This document shows positions 35,420-43,141 of a DNA stretch of 64,000 nt, one piece after another. Made by a program: the position numbers and the translations under genes. The first letter of the stretch is position 1; every line of letters begins with the position of its first letter. This DNA comes from JADCRZ01 sp965200945 (GTDB lineage: Bacteria; Bacteroidota; Bacteroidia; Chitinophagales; Chitinophagaceae), in the NCBI GenBank assembly GCA_965200945.1, contig OZ241749.1, positions 3,534,001 through 3,598,000 on the forward strand, given 5' to 3'. A model generated the notes under the pieces. The model saw only the letters and a program-made list of their open reading frames with translations, was not told the DNA's origin and did no database searches.

Positions 35420-36695
35420 AAGGCCCGAACACCGCCTTCACGTTGCGGGTGGTATCTGCATCGTCGAGGATGATAACGTAGTAGGACGCCCCTCCCGGGA
35501 GCACGCGTACGAGTACATGCCCCTGCTGGCTTTTATAGGATTGATCGACGAGCGGACCGATCACAAGCCTGGCCGCTTCCATCATGTTGGTGGCAAACAG
35601 GTCGCGGGGACCGGCGTATAATTTCGACATCACCCTGATCAGCACTTCATGGCCCGGATGATCGGCTGTCCATACCTGTTCGATCCATACCCTGGGCTGC
35701 AGGGCCTTCACCAGCGTTTCATTCACGGCATCGCGGTTGCCGTGATGGTCCATCGTGGCCACATCCACCCGGCCCGTCACCGGCGCCATCAGCGATTCGG
35801 TATCCCTCCAGGAAGAGTCGCCGAAGAAAATGGTGCCGGGATTATCGCCGCCGGTATAATACCTGAACCCGCCATACCGCAGCAGGAAGGCATTGCTCAG
35901 GCTGTTTTCATCCGGCCAGGTTTTGGGATCGGCCCCGTTCACAGGCTTGAAATGATGCTGGGCGGTGGTATCAGTGCCCGTCCATACCAGGTCGTTGGTT
36001 TTAAGATTGCGGACCTGGAAATCGGGAAAACGGGAAGGATCGCGCAGCAAACGGATCTGCGACACGGAGCCCGCCCTGAAAAATTCCGTCTGCATGCCCC
36101 TGCTGCCGGCCGATTTTAGAAACGCCTGGTAGTTAGACCATGACTTTGCAAAATGATTGCCCGCAGGCAGCGCCCTGATCACCGTTTCCGGCTCAACCGG
36201 GTAATGATAATTGCGCGTCAGCAGCTGGTGTATGGGGATCAGGTCACCCACGCCGGTTATACCTGAGCGGACAAAACTCTTGTCGGAAGAAAGCGGTGCA
36301 TCGGGATACCAACCGCCGAAATGGTCGTCGTGAAAATGCGTGATAAGCGCAAAATCGATCGCTGCCTTTTCTTTCGCGGGGGAGAACTGGCGAATGTAAC
36401 CGGCAATCCACTCATACGGCTGTCGACTCGCATTGGGCCTGATGGGTGTATTGCGGGCGGAAGTGGTGCGGGGCTCCGTGGGATCAAGCTCGCCCGCATC
36501 CACCAGCAGGGTGGTGCCATCGGGCAGAATGAAAAAGGCGGCGTTGCCCCTGCCGGTATTGATATGATGTATATCGAGATAACCCTTCTGCCAGGCCGGC
36601 AAAGAATGCCCCGGCGTTGCTGTCTGCCCGTTAGTGGTCATGCACCAGGGCAGGCAGCAGGATAAAGCAAGTATTAACCGAAATTTTGTCTGCAT
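35397..36695 (-). CDS. Exported MBL-fold metallohydrolase (ComEC/Rec2-like domain)
   Basis: The 432-residue protein has a signal peptide ending at TNGQ. It carries the metallo-beta-lactamase fold: LDIHHINTGRGNAAFFILPDG, VDAGELDP, then the metal motif HFHDDHFGG with His120, His122, Asp124 and His125. Later DHHGNRDAVNE and WTADHPGHE supply the remaining ligands. The domain order resembles the ComEC C-terminal hydrolase-like family rather than beta-lactamases. The substrate is unknown. Its start is 33 bases after the stop of an Oar-like TonB receptor and its end overlaps a small membrane-protein frame, so the three may form one operon. Confidence 0.87.
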   Translation of the reverse strand: MQTKFRLILALSCCLPWCMTTNGQTATPGHSLPAWQKGYLDIHHINTGRGNAAFFILPDGTTLLVDAGELDPTEPRTTSARNTPIRPNASRQPYEWIAGYIRQFSPAKEKAAIDFALITHFHDDHFGGWYPDAPLSSDKSFVRSGITGVGDLIPIHQLLTRNYHYPVEPETVIRALPAGNHFAKSWSNYQAFLKSAGSRGMQTEFFRAGSVSQIRLLRDPSRFPDFQVRNLKTNDLVWTGTDTTAQHHFKPVNGADPKTWPDENSLSNAFLLRYGGFRYYTGGDNPGTIFFGDSSWRDTESLMAPVTGRVDVATMDHHGNRDAVNETLVKALQPRVWIEQVWTADHPGHEVLIRVMSKLYAGPRDLFATNMMEAARLVIGPLVDQSYKSQQGHVLVRVLPGGASYYVIILDDADTTRNVKAVFGPYATGKAE

Positions 36696-36728
36696 AAATA
36701 AAAGCCTGAAGCAGGCTACCCGTCTTCT

Positions 36729-39700
36729 TTAAAATGAATACCGCATGCCGAACTGCACGGAGTAATAAGTTGCCGTTTTCATCCTGGTTCCTGCATTTGT
36801 GTTGACGCTGTAAGCAAACGACTTTGTGGCCTGGTCAAATCCGGTCACATTGTACAGGTTGGTGTTGATGATCTGGGAGTAACCGCCCCATTTGTACGAC
36901 AACAGGTTCAGCACATTGAAAACATCCGCACGCAGCGTCACCTTATGCGTCTTGTACAATTTGACCTCCTTGGCCAGGCTCATATTCCATTGCGTTCTCC
37001 AGGGCATCAGTCCGCCGTTGTACGGGGCAAACTTACCCATGTTGTCTGTAAGCAATTTACGGAATTCCGGACTGGTTTTCTGAAGCAGGGTCTCCATGTC
37101 GGTCCTGATCTTTGCAGGCGTCGACGCACTCACCGGATCATAAATATAAGCCAGGTCTACCCCGTCGTTCGATTCTCCTATGACATCCTTGTTCACATAA
37201 GCGCTGAACCGCGCGCTCTGGTATGCCTGGAAAGAAGTGCTGAGGGTGAACCCGTAAAACGTAGGACTGAGCAACAGGGCTACCAGCTTGTTTTTCTGGT
37301 CACCGTCGCTGTACCAGTTCTTTCCGTAGGAAGAATAATCCCAGTAAGAAGCGCCCACGCTGAAGTTGGCGTTGCGGGGATCTCCATTGTCATACGGAGG
37401 CGTTCCGGTGGCCTTGCCCCTGGCATAGGAAACACTGAGGTATCCGTCTTTCACCGAGGCGGCTGCTTCCACTACCGCGCCGATGTACTTCGAAGACCAT
37501 TGTGTGTTGGTAAAATAACGCACCTGGTTGAAATTGGCCGAGACCCTCGAATTCGCCAGTATGGGCAGGTAGCTCGTGGAGGACGTGTTCGGAAGGGAAG
37601 ATGCCGGTACATACACCGCCCTGCCTTCGTTCGTCACAAACTCAGGGTTGCGCTTGAGGTTCAGGTCGTAGAGGTAGAAATTGTTCCAGGTATTGTTGTA
37701 ATACACGTTCGCTCCCACCCTCAGCCACTTGTTGAAATAGTGATAATAGCTCACGTTGGTTTTAAAGGTGAGGGGGTTCTTCAGGTTCTTATCGAGCACC
37801 AGCACCGTCGCCGGCTGTTTGGTGGTCAGCGAATTGTAATACGCTACGCCGGGCACCTTGCTGAAATCGCGCTGGTAAGCCTGCCAGTCGGGCACCGGCA
37901 CATTCTGCCTGATATCGATCTGCCGGAAGTTCACCCCGTTGTCGATGTGCGAAAACGTGATCGGCTGGGTGGTGAATTCGGAGGCAAACAGTCCGGCCCC
38001 GAACTTCACGATGTCGCGTCCGTTGCTGTGCACATCCCACACAAGGTTCACGCGGGGCTGCACGTTCTTCGCATCAAAGGGAACCACGTCCGACCGTACG
38101 CCCAGATCGGTTTCCAGCTGTTTGTTGTAGGTAGGTTTGCTGCCTATCACGGTGGCGTCCCAGCGCAGTCCGACAGACAGGTTCAGGTTCGGACGGAGGT
38201 TGGTTTCCATCTGTGCAAACAGCCCGAGCTCGATCAGCGGCACGCTGATCTTTGGGTTGGTGCCATCCAGCGGGATCTTGCGGTTGAAGCGGTAAGGGTT
38301 GTTGTTGGCCATGTCCTGAATGCTGGCGTAGTAGAACTGCCCCTGCTGGTCGTGCGAAAGGCGGTCGGTGACATGGTTGATGTTGTTGTCTGTTCCGAAA
38401 ACGAAATTGAGGTTGCCGGCCTTGTAGCGCAGGTTATCCACGATCTGGATCACATCAGACGCATCTCGCTCGGGCACCCAGTTCTGGTTGCCGAAGGCGA
38501 CGGTGGTGTTGCCCGTGCTGCCGTCGCTGAAGGTAGAGGTCACGTTCACAAATCCTTCCGGAACACGGTTGTTGAGGTAGGTCAGGAATTTCCGGTACGT
38601 GCTGAAATTCACTTTCAGGTCGTTGGTCACCTTGTCCGAGAACTCTGTGCGCAGGGAAGCCATCACACCGTTGTCGATCTCGATCCCCGTATACTGCGTG
38701 GTGAGCAGTCCGGCGGATTTCAGTTTGTTGGGATCGGTGAAATGGAGGTAATTGTATTTCAGGGTCAGCAGGTTCTTTGAGTTGATGTTCCAGTCGATCT
38801 TGGCAAAGGCGTTGACGGTTTTCTGCACGATGCTGATGGTACCGTACTGCTGGTTACCGGGGAAGCCAAACTGCTTCTCCATGATACCCACGATCTGGTC
38901 CATGTTCGCTTTGGTGATGCCCAGGTTCTTTTCCGCCTGTGCCTGCGTGGCGCCCGCATAGGTGAAATCGTATGCCCGGAATGGGATGGTGTTCTGGTAC
39001 TGGTCGTAGGAAACGAGGAAGTGAACCTTGTCTTTGATGATGGGGCCGCTGAGCAGGGCGCCCACCTGGCCAATCTGGTATTTGTTGGTGAGGTGATTGC
39101 CGTTGATGTCTTTGGTAGCGGCGAGCGAGTTGGCACCGTAGTAGCCCCATGCAGAGCCCGACAGGGTGTTGGTACCCGATTTGGTGATCGCCTTTACCAC
39201 ACCGCCCGAGCCCCTTCCATTGGTCACATCGTATGAGTTGGTGGAGACCTCAAACTCACGGATCGTTTCCGAAGAGATCGAAAAGGCGGCATCGGTCAGT
39301 CCGCCGAATGTAGCACGGCGGTTGCTTACGCCATCCAGCATGTAGCCGGTGCCACCGGCTTTCGCTCCGGCAAGGGAAGCACCGCTGGCGAGCGGCGACA
39401 GGGAGATGAGATCGGTATAGTTGCGCGACACCAGCGGTATCTTCTGGATGGCGCGCCCGGAAACGGCGGTGCCCGTACCCAGCCTGTCGACGCTGTTGTT
39501 AAACGAGTTCGACCGCACGGTGACTTCATTCAGCGTGCTGGCATTCTTACTCAGCACGATCTTGTGAAGCACAAGCCGGTCGCCCAGGTTGAGCGTGTTA
39601 TCGGTCAGGTTTACGGTTTGCCGGCTCACCGAACTTACCTGGATGGTATAATTGCCCACCGGCACATCCCGGAAAGCAAAAAATCCTTTTTTGTCGGTAG

Positions 39701-39893
39701 AGCTCGTGGCCTTGAACCCCGTTCCTGTGTTAAGGACAGTGATCACGGCGCCTTGTAAAGTGCTGTCCGCGTCATCGTATACAAAACCGCTGATGGCGGA
39801 GCCGCTCACCTGCGCCTGCAGGGAGAACGAGAAAAATAAACCCAGGAAGAGGATCCATGGAAGAGCCATGGCATATCTGCGGGAGGGAAGCAT
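36729..39893 (-). CDS. Oar-like TonB-dependent outer-membrane receptor
   Basis: The 1054-residue protein starts with a signal peptide (ending LQAQ). A carboxypeptidase-regulatory-like domain follows (about 30-115, ISGFVYDDADSTLQGAVITV). A plug domain comes next (about 120-250; AGGTGYMLDGVSNRRATFGG, then NGRGSGGVVKAITKSGTN). The rest is beta-barrel, closing with aromatic-terminated YYSVQFGMRYSF. This layout matches Oar-type TonB-dependent transporters, not SusC, and no SusD gene is next to it. Oar proteins import or expose unknown substrates and in Myxococcus are linked to signalling and protease export. The downstream genes are an MBL-fold hydrolase and a membrane protein. Confidence 0.92.
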   Translation of the reverse strand: MLPSRRYAMALPWILFLGLFFSFSLQAQVSGSAISGFVYDDADSTLQGAVITVLNTGTGFKATSSTDKKGFFAFRDVPVGNYTIQVSSVSRQTVNLTDNTLNLGDRLVLHKIVLSKNASTLNEVTVRSNSFNNSVDRLGTGTAVSGRAIQKIPLVSRNYTDLISLSPLASGASLAGAKAGGTGYMLDGVSNRRATFGGLTDAAFSISSETIREFEVSTNSYDVTNGRGSGGVVKAITKSGTNTLSGSAWGYYGANSLAATKDINGNHLTNKYQIGQVGALLSGPIIKDKVHFLVSYDQYQNTIPFRAYDFTYAGATQAQAEKNLGITKANMDQIVGIMEKQFGFPGNQQYGTISIVQKTVNAFAKIDWNINSKNLLTLKYNYLHFTDPNKLKSAGLLTTQYTGIEIDNGVMASLRTEFSDKVTNDLKVNFSTYRKFLTYLNNRVPEGFVNVTSTFSDGSTGNTTVAFGNQNWVPERDASDVIQIVDNLRYKAGNLNFVFGTDNNINHVTDRLSHDQQGQFYYASIQDMANNNPYRFNRKIPLDGTNPKISVPLIELGLFAQMETNLRPNLNLSVGLRWDATVIGSKPTYNKQLETDLGVRSDVVPFDAKNVQPRVNLVWDVHSNGRDIVKFGAGLFASEFTTQPITFSHIDNGVNFRQIDIRQNVPVPDWQAYQRDFSKVPGVAYYNSLTTKQPATVLVLDKNLKNPLTFKTNVSYYHYFNKWLRVGANVYYNNTWNNFYLYDLNLKRNPEFVTNEGRAVYVPASSLPNTSSTSYLPILANSRVSANFNQVRYFTNTQWSSKYIGAVVEAAASVKDGYLSVSYARGKATGTPPYDNGDPRNANFSVGASYWDYSSYGKNWYSDGDQKNKLVALLLSPTFYGFTLSTSFQAYQSARFSAYVNKDVIGESNDGVDLAYIYDPVSASTPAKIRTDMETLLQKTSPEFRKLLTDNMGKFAPYNGGLMPWRTQWNMSLAKEVKLYKTHKVTLRADVFNVLNLLSYKWGGYSQIINTNLYNVTGFDQATKSFAYSVNTNAGTRMKTATYYSVQFGMRYSF

Positions 39894-40043
39894 ACACAGT
39901 TAATTTAAGGCAAAGATTCTGAATTTCGGAATATCCGGTTTTAAAAATTCCAAAACTTAACCCAATGGTAATAAGTAACCGGGGCAGCCGGATCGAGTCT
40001 ATTCAGATGAATAAATTTATCACGGCGCTCCCTATGGCGCGTG

Positions 40044-40388
40044 CTATATGCCGGTGATCTTTCTTCTGTGGCTTTGGCCCCAGCGGATCATTGCATCAAT
40101 CACTTCTTTCAGTGTTTCGGCATAGGCGGTGGAGGAATATTCAACGGTGACAGGCTTGGTATTGCAAACCTGCCGGTTCACCAGTTGATTCATTTCCAGT
40201 TCATGCAATTCCTTCGACAATATCCTGGGAGAAATACCGGATTCCCGCGACAACTCCCCAAAGCGCTTTGTTCCGCTGTTTACCAGGATCGAAAGGATGA
40301 GCAGTTTCCACTTTCCATTCACCACGTACAGCGTGTCCTGAATGGCTGAATGGACCGTTTCGCATTTCGGATCAGACTTGTCTTTCAT
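40044..40388 (-). CDS. HxlR family winged-helix regulator
   Basis: This 114-residue MarR-like dimeric regulator starts MKDKSDPKC, with the single N-terminal Cys9 that serves as redox or electrophile sensor in HypR/YodB relatives. The winged helix spans about 18-105, including VVNGKWKLLILSIL, FGELSRESGISPRILSKEL and the wing around PVTVEYSST. It is divergent from an SDR gene with 96 bases between them. That gap holds an excellent palindromic operator candidate. A redox- or quinone-responsive switch for the SDR is the likely role. Confidence 0.92.
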   Translation of the reverse strand: MKDKSDPKCETVHSAIQDTLYVVNGKWKLLILSILVNSGTKRFGELSRESGISPRILSKELHELEMNQLVNRQVCNTKPVTVEYSSTAYAETLKEVIDAMIRWGQSHRRKITGI

Positions 40389-40402
40389 ATACTATCCTTT
40401 GT

Positions 40403-40424
40403 GTAAGTACTTACCTTTTGGTAA
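40403..40424. promoter_or_regulatory. Composite palindromic operator in the HxlR/SDR intergenic region
   Basis: Two overlapping inverted repeats are visible: GTAAGTACTTAC (40403-40414, a perfect 12-base palindrome) and TTACC-TTTT-GGTAA (40411-40424). They lie between the -7-like element of the HxlR gene and its start codon, so binding would block that transcript and could also reach the SDR promoter. HxlR/HypR proteins bind short inverted repeats of this kind. Confidence 0.65.
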
Positions 40425-40431
40425 CCCGTTA

Positions 40432-40439
40432 CAAATGTA
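40432..40439 (-). promoter_or_regulatory. -7 element of the HxlR gene
   Basis: Read on the minus strand this is TACATTTG, an exact match to the Bacteroidota TAnnTTTG consensus, 43 bases upstream of the HxlR ATG. A -33 TTG at the usual spacing is not evident. Confidence 0.45.
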
Positions 40440-40484
40440 CCCTATTATACTTCGACCTTTATGCTTCAATAAAAAGCTTTTAAA

Positions 40485-41228
40485 ATGAAAAAATTCCAGG
40501 ACAAGGTCGTTGTGATAACAGGTGGAAACAGCGGCATCGGCTATGCTGCAGCCAAAGAATTTAAAGACCAGGGAGCCACTGTAATGATCACAGGGAAAAG
40601 GGAAGATGTGCTCCATCAGGCGGCCCGGGAACTTGGCGTGCAGGCAAAGTTGACGGACCAGGCAAACCTGCAGCAGATAGACGATCTGGTGGCGCAGGTG
40701 AAGAATTCACTTGGCAAGGTGGATGTGTTGTTCATCAATGCAGGCATAGCCTTCTTTGCGCCCATTGAATTTACTACCGAAGACCAGTTCGATGGTATGG
40801 TCGATGTCAACTTCAAGGGAAGTTTCTTCACCCTGCAAAAATTCATACCAATCCTGAACGACGGCGCATCGGTCGTCTTTTTAACCTCCGGCAATACGGC
40901 ACTTGCCATGGAGAACAGCTCCGTTTATTCGGCCAGCAAATCTGCCGTGGGTCATTTGGCAAAAATTGCAGCAAAGGAACTGGCTGCAAGAAAGATCAGG
41001 GTGAATACAGTGAACCCCGGACCGACCGAAACCGAAATGCAGGGAAAGTTTGGCATGGATGAAGCGACTTTACAGGGAATGAAAACCCGGATCATAAGCC
41101 AGGTGCCTTTGGCAAAAATGGGTACGCCGGAAGACGTCGCCAAAATGGTGGCTTACCTGTCCGATAGCAGGGTATCTTCCTTTATCACCGGAGGAGAATT
41201 TTTCATCGATGGCGGCATGGCGTTGTAA
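40485..41228 (+). CDS. SDR family oxidoreductase
   Basis: The 247-residue classical short-chain dehydrogenase has the cofactor motif VITGGNSGIGYAAAKEF at residues 10-26 and NAGIAFFAP near 85. The catalytic Tyr-Lys are in SVYSASKSAVGHLAK near 148, and VNPGPTETEM near 180. The C-terminus FFIDGGMAL is typical of the FabG-like fold. The TGKR segment after beta-2 suggests NADPH preference. It is divergent from the HxlR regulator and is the probable target of that switch. Similar HxlR/SDR pairs are common; the natural substrate is unknown. Confidence 0.93.
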   Translation: MKKFQDKVVVITGGNSGIGYAAAKEFKDQGATVMITGKREDVLHQAARELGVQAKLTDQANLQQIDDLVAQVKNSLGKVDVLFINAGIAFFAPIEFTTEDQFDGMVDVNFKGSFFTLQKFIPILNDGASVVFLTSGNTALAMENSSVYSASKSAVGHLAKIAAKELAARKIRVNTVNPGPTETEMQGKFGMDEATLQGMKTRIISQVPLAKMGTPEDVAKMVAYLSDSRVSSFITGGEFFIDGGMAL

Positions 41229-41249
41229 AGAAACGCCATCCGTAAACTT

Positions 41250-41271
41250 ATAAAACAACCTGTTGTTTTAT
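41250..41271. terminator. Bidirectional terminator between SDR and response regulator genes
   Basis: ATAAAACAAC and GTTGTTTTAT are perfect 10-base arms with a CT centre, lying between convergent stops at 41228 and 41325. The T-rich arm on each strand suits termination in both directions. Confidence 0.6.
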
Positions 41272-41324
41272 CCGCAGATACCTTCCTGTAAACGTCTTCT
41301 GCCCGGATCAAAACGATGGCAGCT

Positions 41325-41969
41325 CTACAGCAGCTTGTTTTTAAACACTTTTGCCACCGCTTCGCTTTTACTGTTCACATGAAGTTTTTTGTAAATGTTC
41401 TTTATGTGACTGCGGATGGTTTCAACACTGATATAAAACTCAGCCGCCGCCATCTTATAGGTATACCCTTTGACCATTAGTTGCAACACCTCCTTTTCTC
41501 TTTGCGTCAGGTTATACTCTTCTCCTTTTTTGGCGTCTCCTGCTTCATGCAACTGGTTGAACATTTCTATTATTTGCCGGGCTATGGAGGCCGTCATGGG
41601 AGATCCTCCTTCGTATAAATCTTTGAGGTGCTCCAATAATTTGGCAGGAGGCGTTTTTTTCAGCAGGTAACCGTCCGCGCCTGCACGGATGGCTTCAAAG
41701 ATATTTTTCCTGTCATCAAAAACGGTCAACATTAAAATTTTGCAGGGATATTGCAGTGTCCTTATCCACTTCAATCCTTCAATGCCGCCAGTGCCAGGCA
41801 TATCAATGTCCATCAGAACAATGCCGGGTTTGTCCTGTTCAATATCTGTTTCAACATGATTGCAGTTGCAGCACCTGTTGACGACTGAAAATCCTTCTGT
41901 TCCATGGATCAACATGGAGAGGCCTTCCCGTAACTGATTGTTATCTTCATACAATACCACTTTAATCAT
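41325..41969 (-). CDS. LuxR-type (NarL family) response regulator, kinase partner truncated
   Basis: This 214-residue regulator has a receiver domain (1-120) with the acidic pocket at residues 8-9, the phosphoacceptor Asp54 in VLMDIDMPG and Lys near 105 in YLLKKTPP. A LuxR helix-turn-helix (150-214) follows (LTQREKEVLQLMVKGYTYKM, SVETIRSHIKNIYKKL). Its start lies 11 bases after a frame that encodes only the end of a sensor kinase. It has therefore probably lost its cognate kinase and may be orphaned or cross-activated. Confidence 0.92.
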   Translation of the reverse strand: MIKVVLYEDNNQLREGLSMLIHGTEGFSVVNRCCNCNHVETDIEQDKPGIVLMDIDMPGTGGIEGLKWIRTLQYPCKILMLTVFDDRKNIFEAIRAGADGYLLKKTPPAKLLEHLKDLYEGGSPMTASIARQIIEMFNQLHEAGDAKKGEEYNLTQREKEVLQLMVKGYTYKMAAAEFYISVETIRSHIKNIYKKLHVNSKSEAVAKVFKNKLL

Positions 41970-41980
41970 ACCAACAGGTA

Positions 41981-42226
41981 TTATAAAGGGATGGTCAATG
42001 CAACAGGTGTCCCCTTGTTGATTTTACTTTCCATGCTCAATTCACCCTGCAATGCACCTGCCCGGTGCTGCATATTGGTCAGTCCATTGCCTTCCAGTTG
42101 CATGTTCCTGTTGAAGCCTTTGCCATCATCATTGTTCAGCAGGCATAAATTATTATTTTGCAGGGAGAGGTCTATCGTTGCTGTTGCACACCCGCTGTAT
42201 TTGGCACGGTAATAACCGGATATCAT
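41981..42226 (-). pseudogene. C-terminal remnant of a NarX-type sensor histidine kinase
   Basis: About 75 codons match the end of a HATPase_c domain: AKYSGCATATIDLSL, the G1-like DDGKGFNRN, and GNGLTNMQHRAGALQGELSM followed by GTPVALTIPL. The N-box, dimerisation domain and sensor part are missing. A stop lies just upstream of the only ATG, and family similarity begins abruptly near KYSGC. Directly beyond the break, on the opposite strand, lies the 3' end of an unrelated DUF1624 gene. This marks a deletion or rearrangement junction. Confidence 0.8.
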
Positions 42227-42242
42227 TGGTCAGACATGTTAC

Positions 42243-42250
42243 TATCTTTG
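42243..42250 (+). promoter_or_regulatory. -7 promoter element at the rearrangement junction
   Basis: TATCTTTG followed by CG is an exact TAnnTTTG match. A TTG at 42226-42228 is present, but the 14-base spacing is shorter than usual. It would transcribe the DUF1624 remnant and ridA, with a leader of about 175 bases. Confidence 0.45.
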
Positions 42251-42253
42251 CGT

Positions 42254-42412
42254 GTGAACCATTCCCCTCAATTAAAAGGGTACGGTTTTAACCTAACCAC
42301 CGTTTACATGACAGGGGCAGCTGTTATTCTTTTGTTGTACCCATTCTGTAAATGGTTTAATAAGTACAAAAGAATGCATCAATCCTCCCAATGGTGGCTG
42401 AGCTATTTATAA
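42254..42412 (+). pseudogene. C-terminal remnant of a DUF1624 (HGSNAT-like) membrane protein
   Basis: The frame reads GYGFNLTTVYMTGAAVILLL, then YPFCKWFNKYK and ends QWWLSYL. That final transmembrane helix with the WWLSYL terminus is diagnostic of heparan-alpha-glucosaminide N-acetyltransferase-like DUF1624 proteins, which normally have about 370 residues. Only about 45 codons remain. The upstream part has been replaced by the end of a histidine kinase gene on the other strand. The ridA gene follows 18 bases later. Confidence 0.75.
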
Positions 42413-42430
42413 AAATAAAACAAATCAGAT

Positions 42431-42814
42431 ATGGCAACGCGAAAGAACTTCAACACGGTCAAGGTAGCGCGCATGACAGAAGTGTTCCCGCAGGCGGTTG
42501 TAACAGACCATTATATTTTCTTGTCTGGTATGCCGGGTATAGATCCGATAACGGGAAAAGTGGTCAGTGATAATTTTGAGGACCAGGCAAAACAATGTTT
42601 TCAAAACATCGGAACTATCCTCGAAGAAGCAGGGAGTAAGCTTTCCGATATTGTAAAAACAACCATTTATATGGTAGCCGGCAATGATTTCAGTGTAATA
42701 AACAAAGTGTATGACCAATTTTTTCCGGAGAACGCCCCTGCACGAAGTGTACCACAGGTACTGCCATTCCCTGCCGGTATTTTAATTTCTGTGGAGTGTA
42801 TTGCGCTTATGTAA
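42431..42814 (+). CDS. ridA: RidA family enamine/imine deaminase
   Basis: This 127-residue trimeric protein hydrolyses reactive enamine/imine intermediates from amino-acid catabolism. The YjgF fold is plain: FPQAVVTDHYIFLSGMPGID near residue 20, NIGTILEEAG near 60, VKTTIYM near 75. The substrate-binding Arg105 in APARSVPQ sits at the canonical position, and Glu122 lies in the last strand. It is complete, preceded by the DUF1624 remnant and followed by a small hairpin. It is an isolated housekeeping-type gene next to a rearranged segment. Confidence 0.93.
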   Translation: MATRKNFNTVKVARMTEVFPQAVVTDHYIFLSGMPGIDPITGKVVSDNFEDQAKQCFQNIGTILEEAGSKLSDIVKTTIYMVAGNDFSVINKVYDQFFPENAPARSVPQVLPFPAGILISVECIALM

Positions 42815-42823
42815 GAATCTCTT

Positions 42824-42838
42824 CCGGTTCAAAACCGG
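42824..42838 (+). terminator. Possible terminator of ridA
   Basis: CCGGTT-CAA-AACCGG forms a perfect 6-bp hairpin 10 bases after the ridA stop. A T-rich stretch (TGTTTTGATGTTTTTTC) follows about 10 bases later, which is further than ideal. Confidence 0.4.
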
Positions 42839-43141
42839 CGCAGCACCTGTTTTGATGTTTTTTCAAAAAAGATGAAATGCATGCTTTAACGGGCATGAGG
42901 TTGCAGTACAGGGCAGTTGGTACTGCCGAACAACACTCAAACAGCAAGGGCCCATCACGATCATACGCTTACTTTGCGTGTATAAGCCAAGATTCAAAGC
43001 TTTATCATACGCCGCTTAACGTATCCTGTCAGATCAAGTATCAGCGATTACCCTTTATACAATCGTTCTACTTTCTACGGTGCGGCCTTGCCTCAGGACA
43101 TTTCTCCGTAGGATCTCAGACTCCTTAAGCCGGTATTTATT
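42839..43141. other. Spacer between ridA and the mannosidase gene
   Basis: About 300 bases hold no recognisable gene. An 83-codon plus-strand frame at 42877-43128 has no domain and unusual composition and is not called. No hairpin was found close to the mannosidase stop at 43142. Confidence 0.45.

Noticed and set aside
36945..38780. A 611-codon plus-strand open frame opposite the TonB receptor.
   Set aside because: It is an antisense shadow of a G/C-rich gene: His/Val/Arg-rich composition with no domain, while the minus strand encodes a clear receptor.
42877..43128. An 83-codon plus-strand frame between ridA and the mannosidase gene.
   Set aside because: No domain, no hydrophobic pattern and no start signal; composition looks random.
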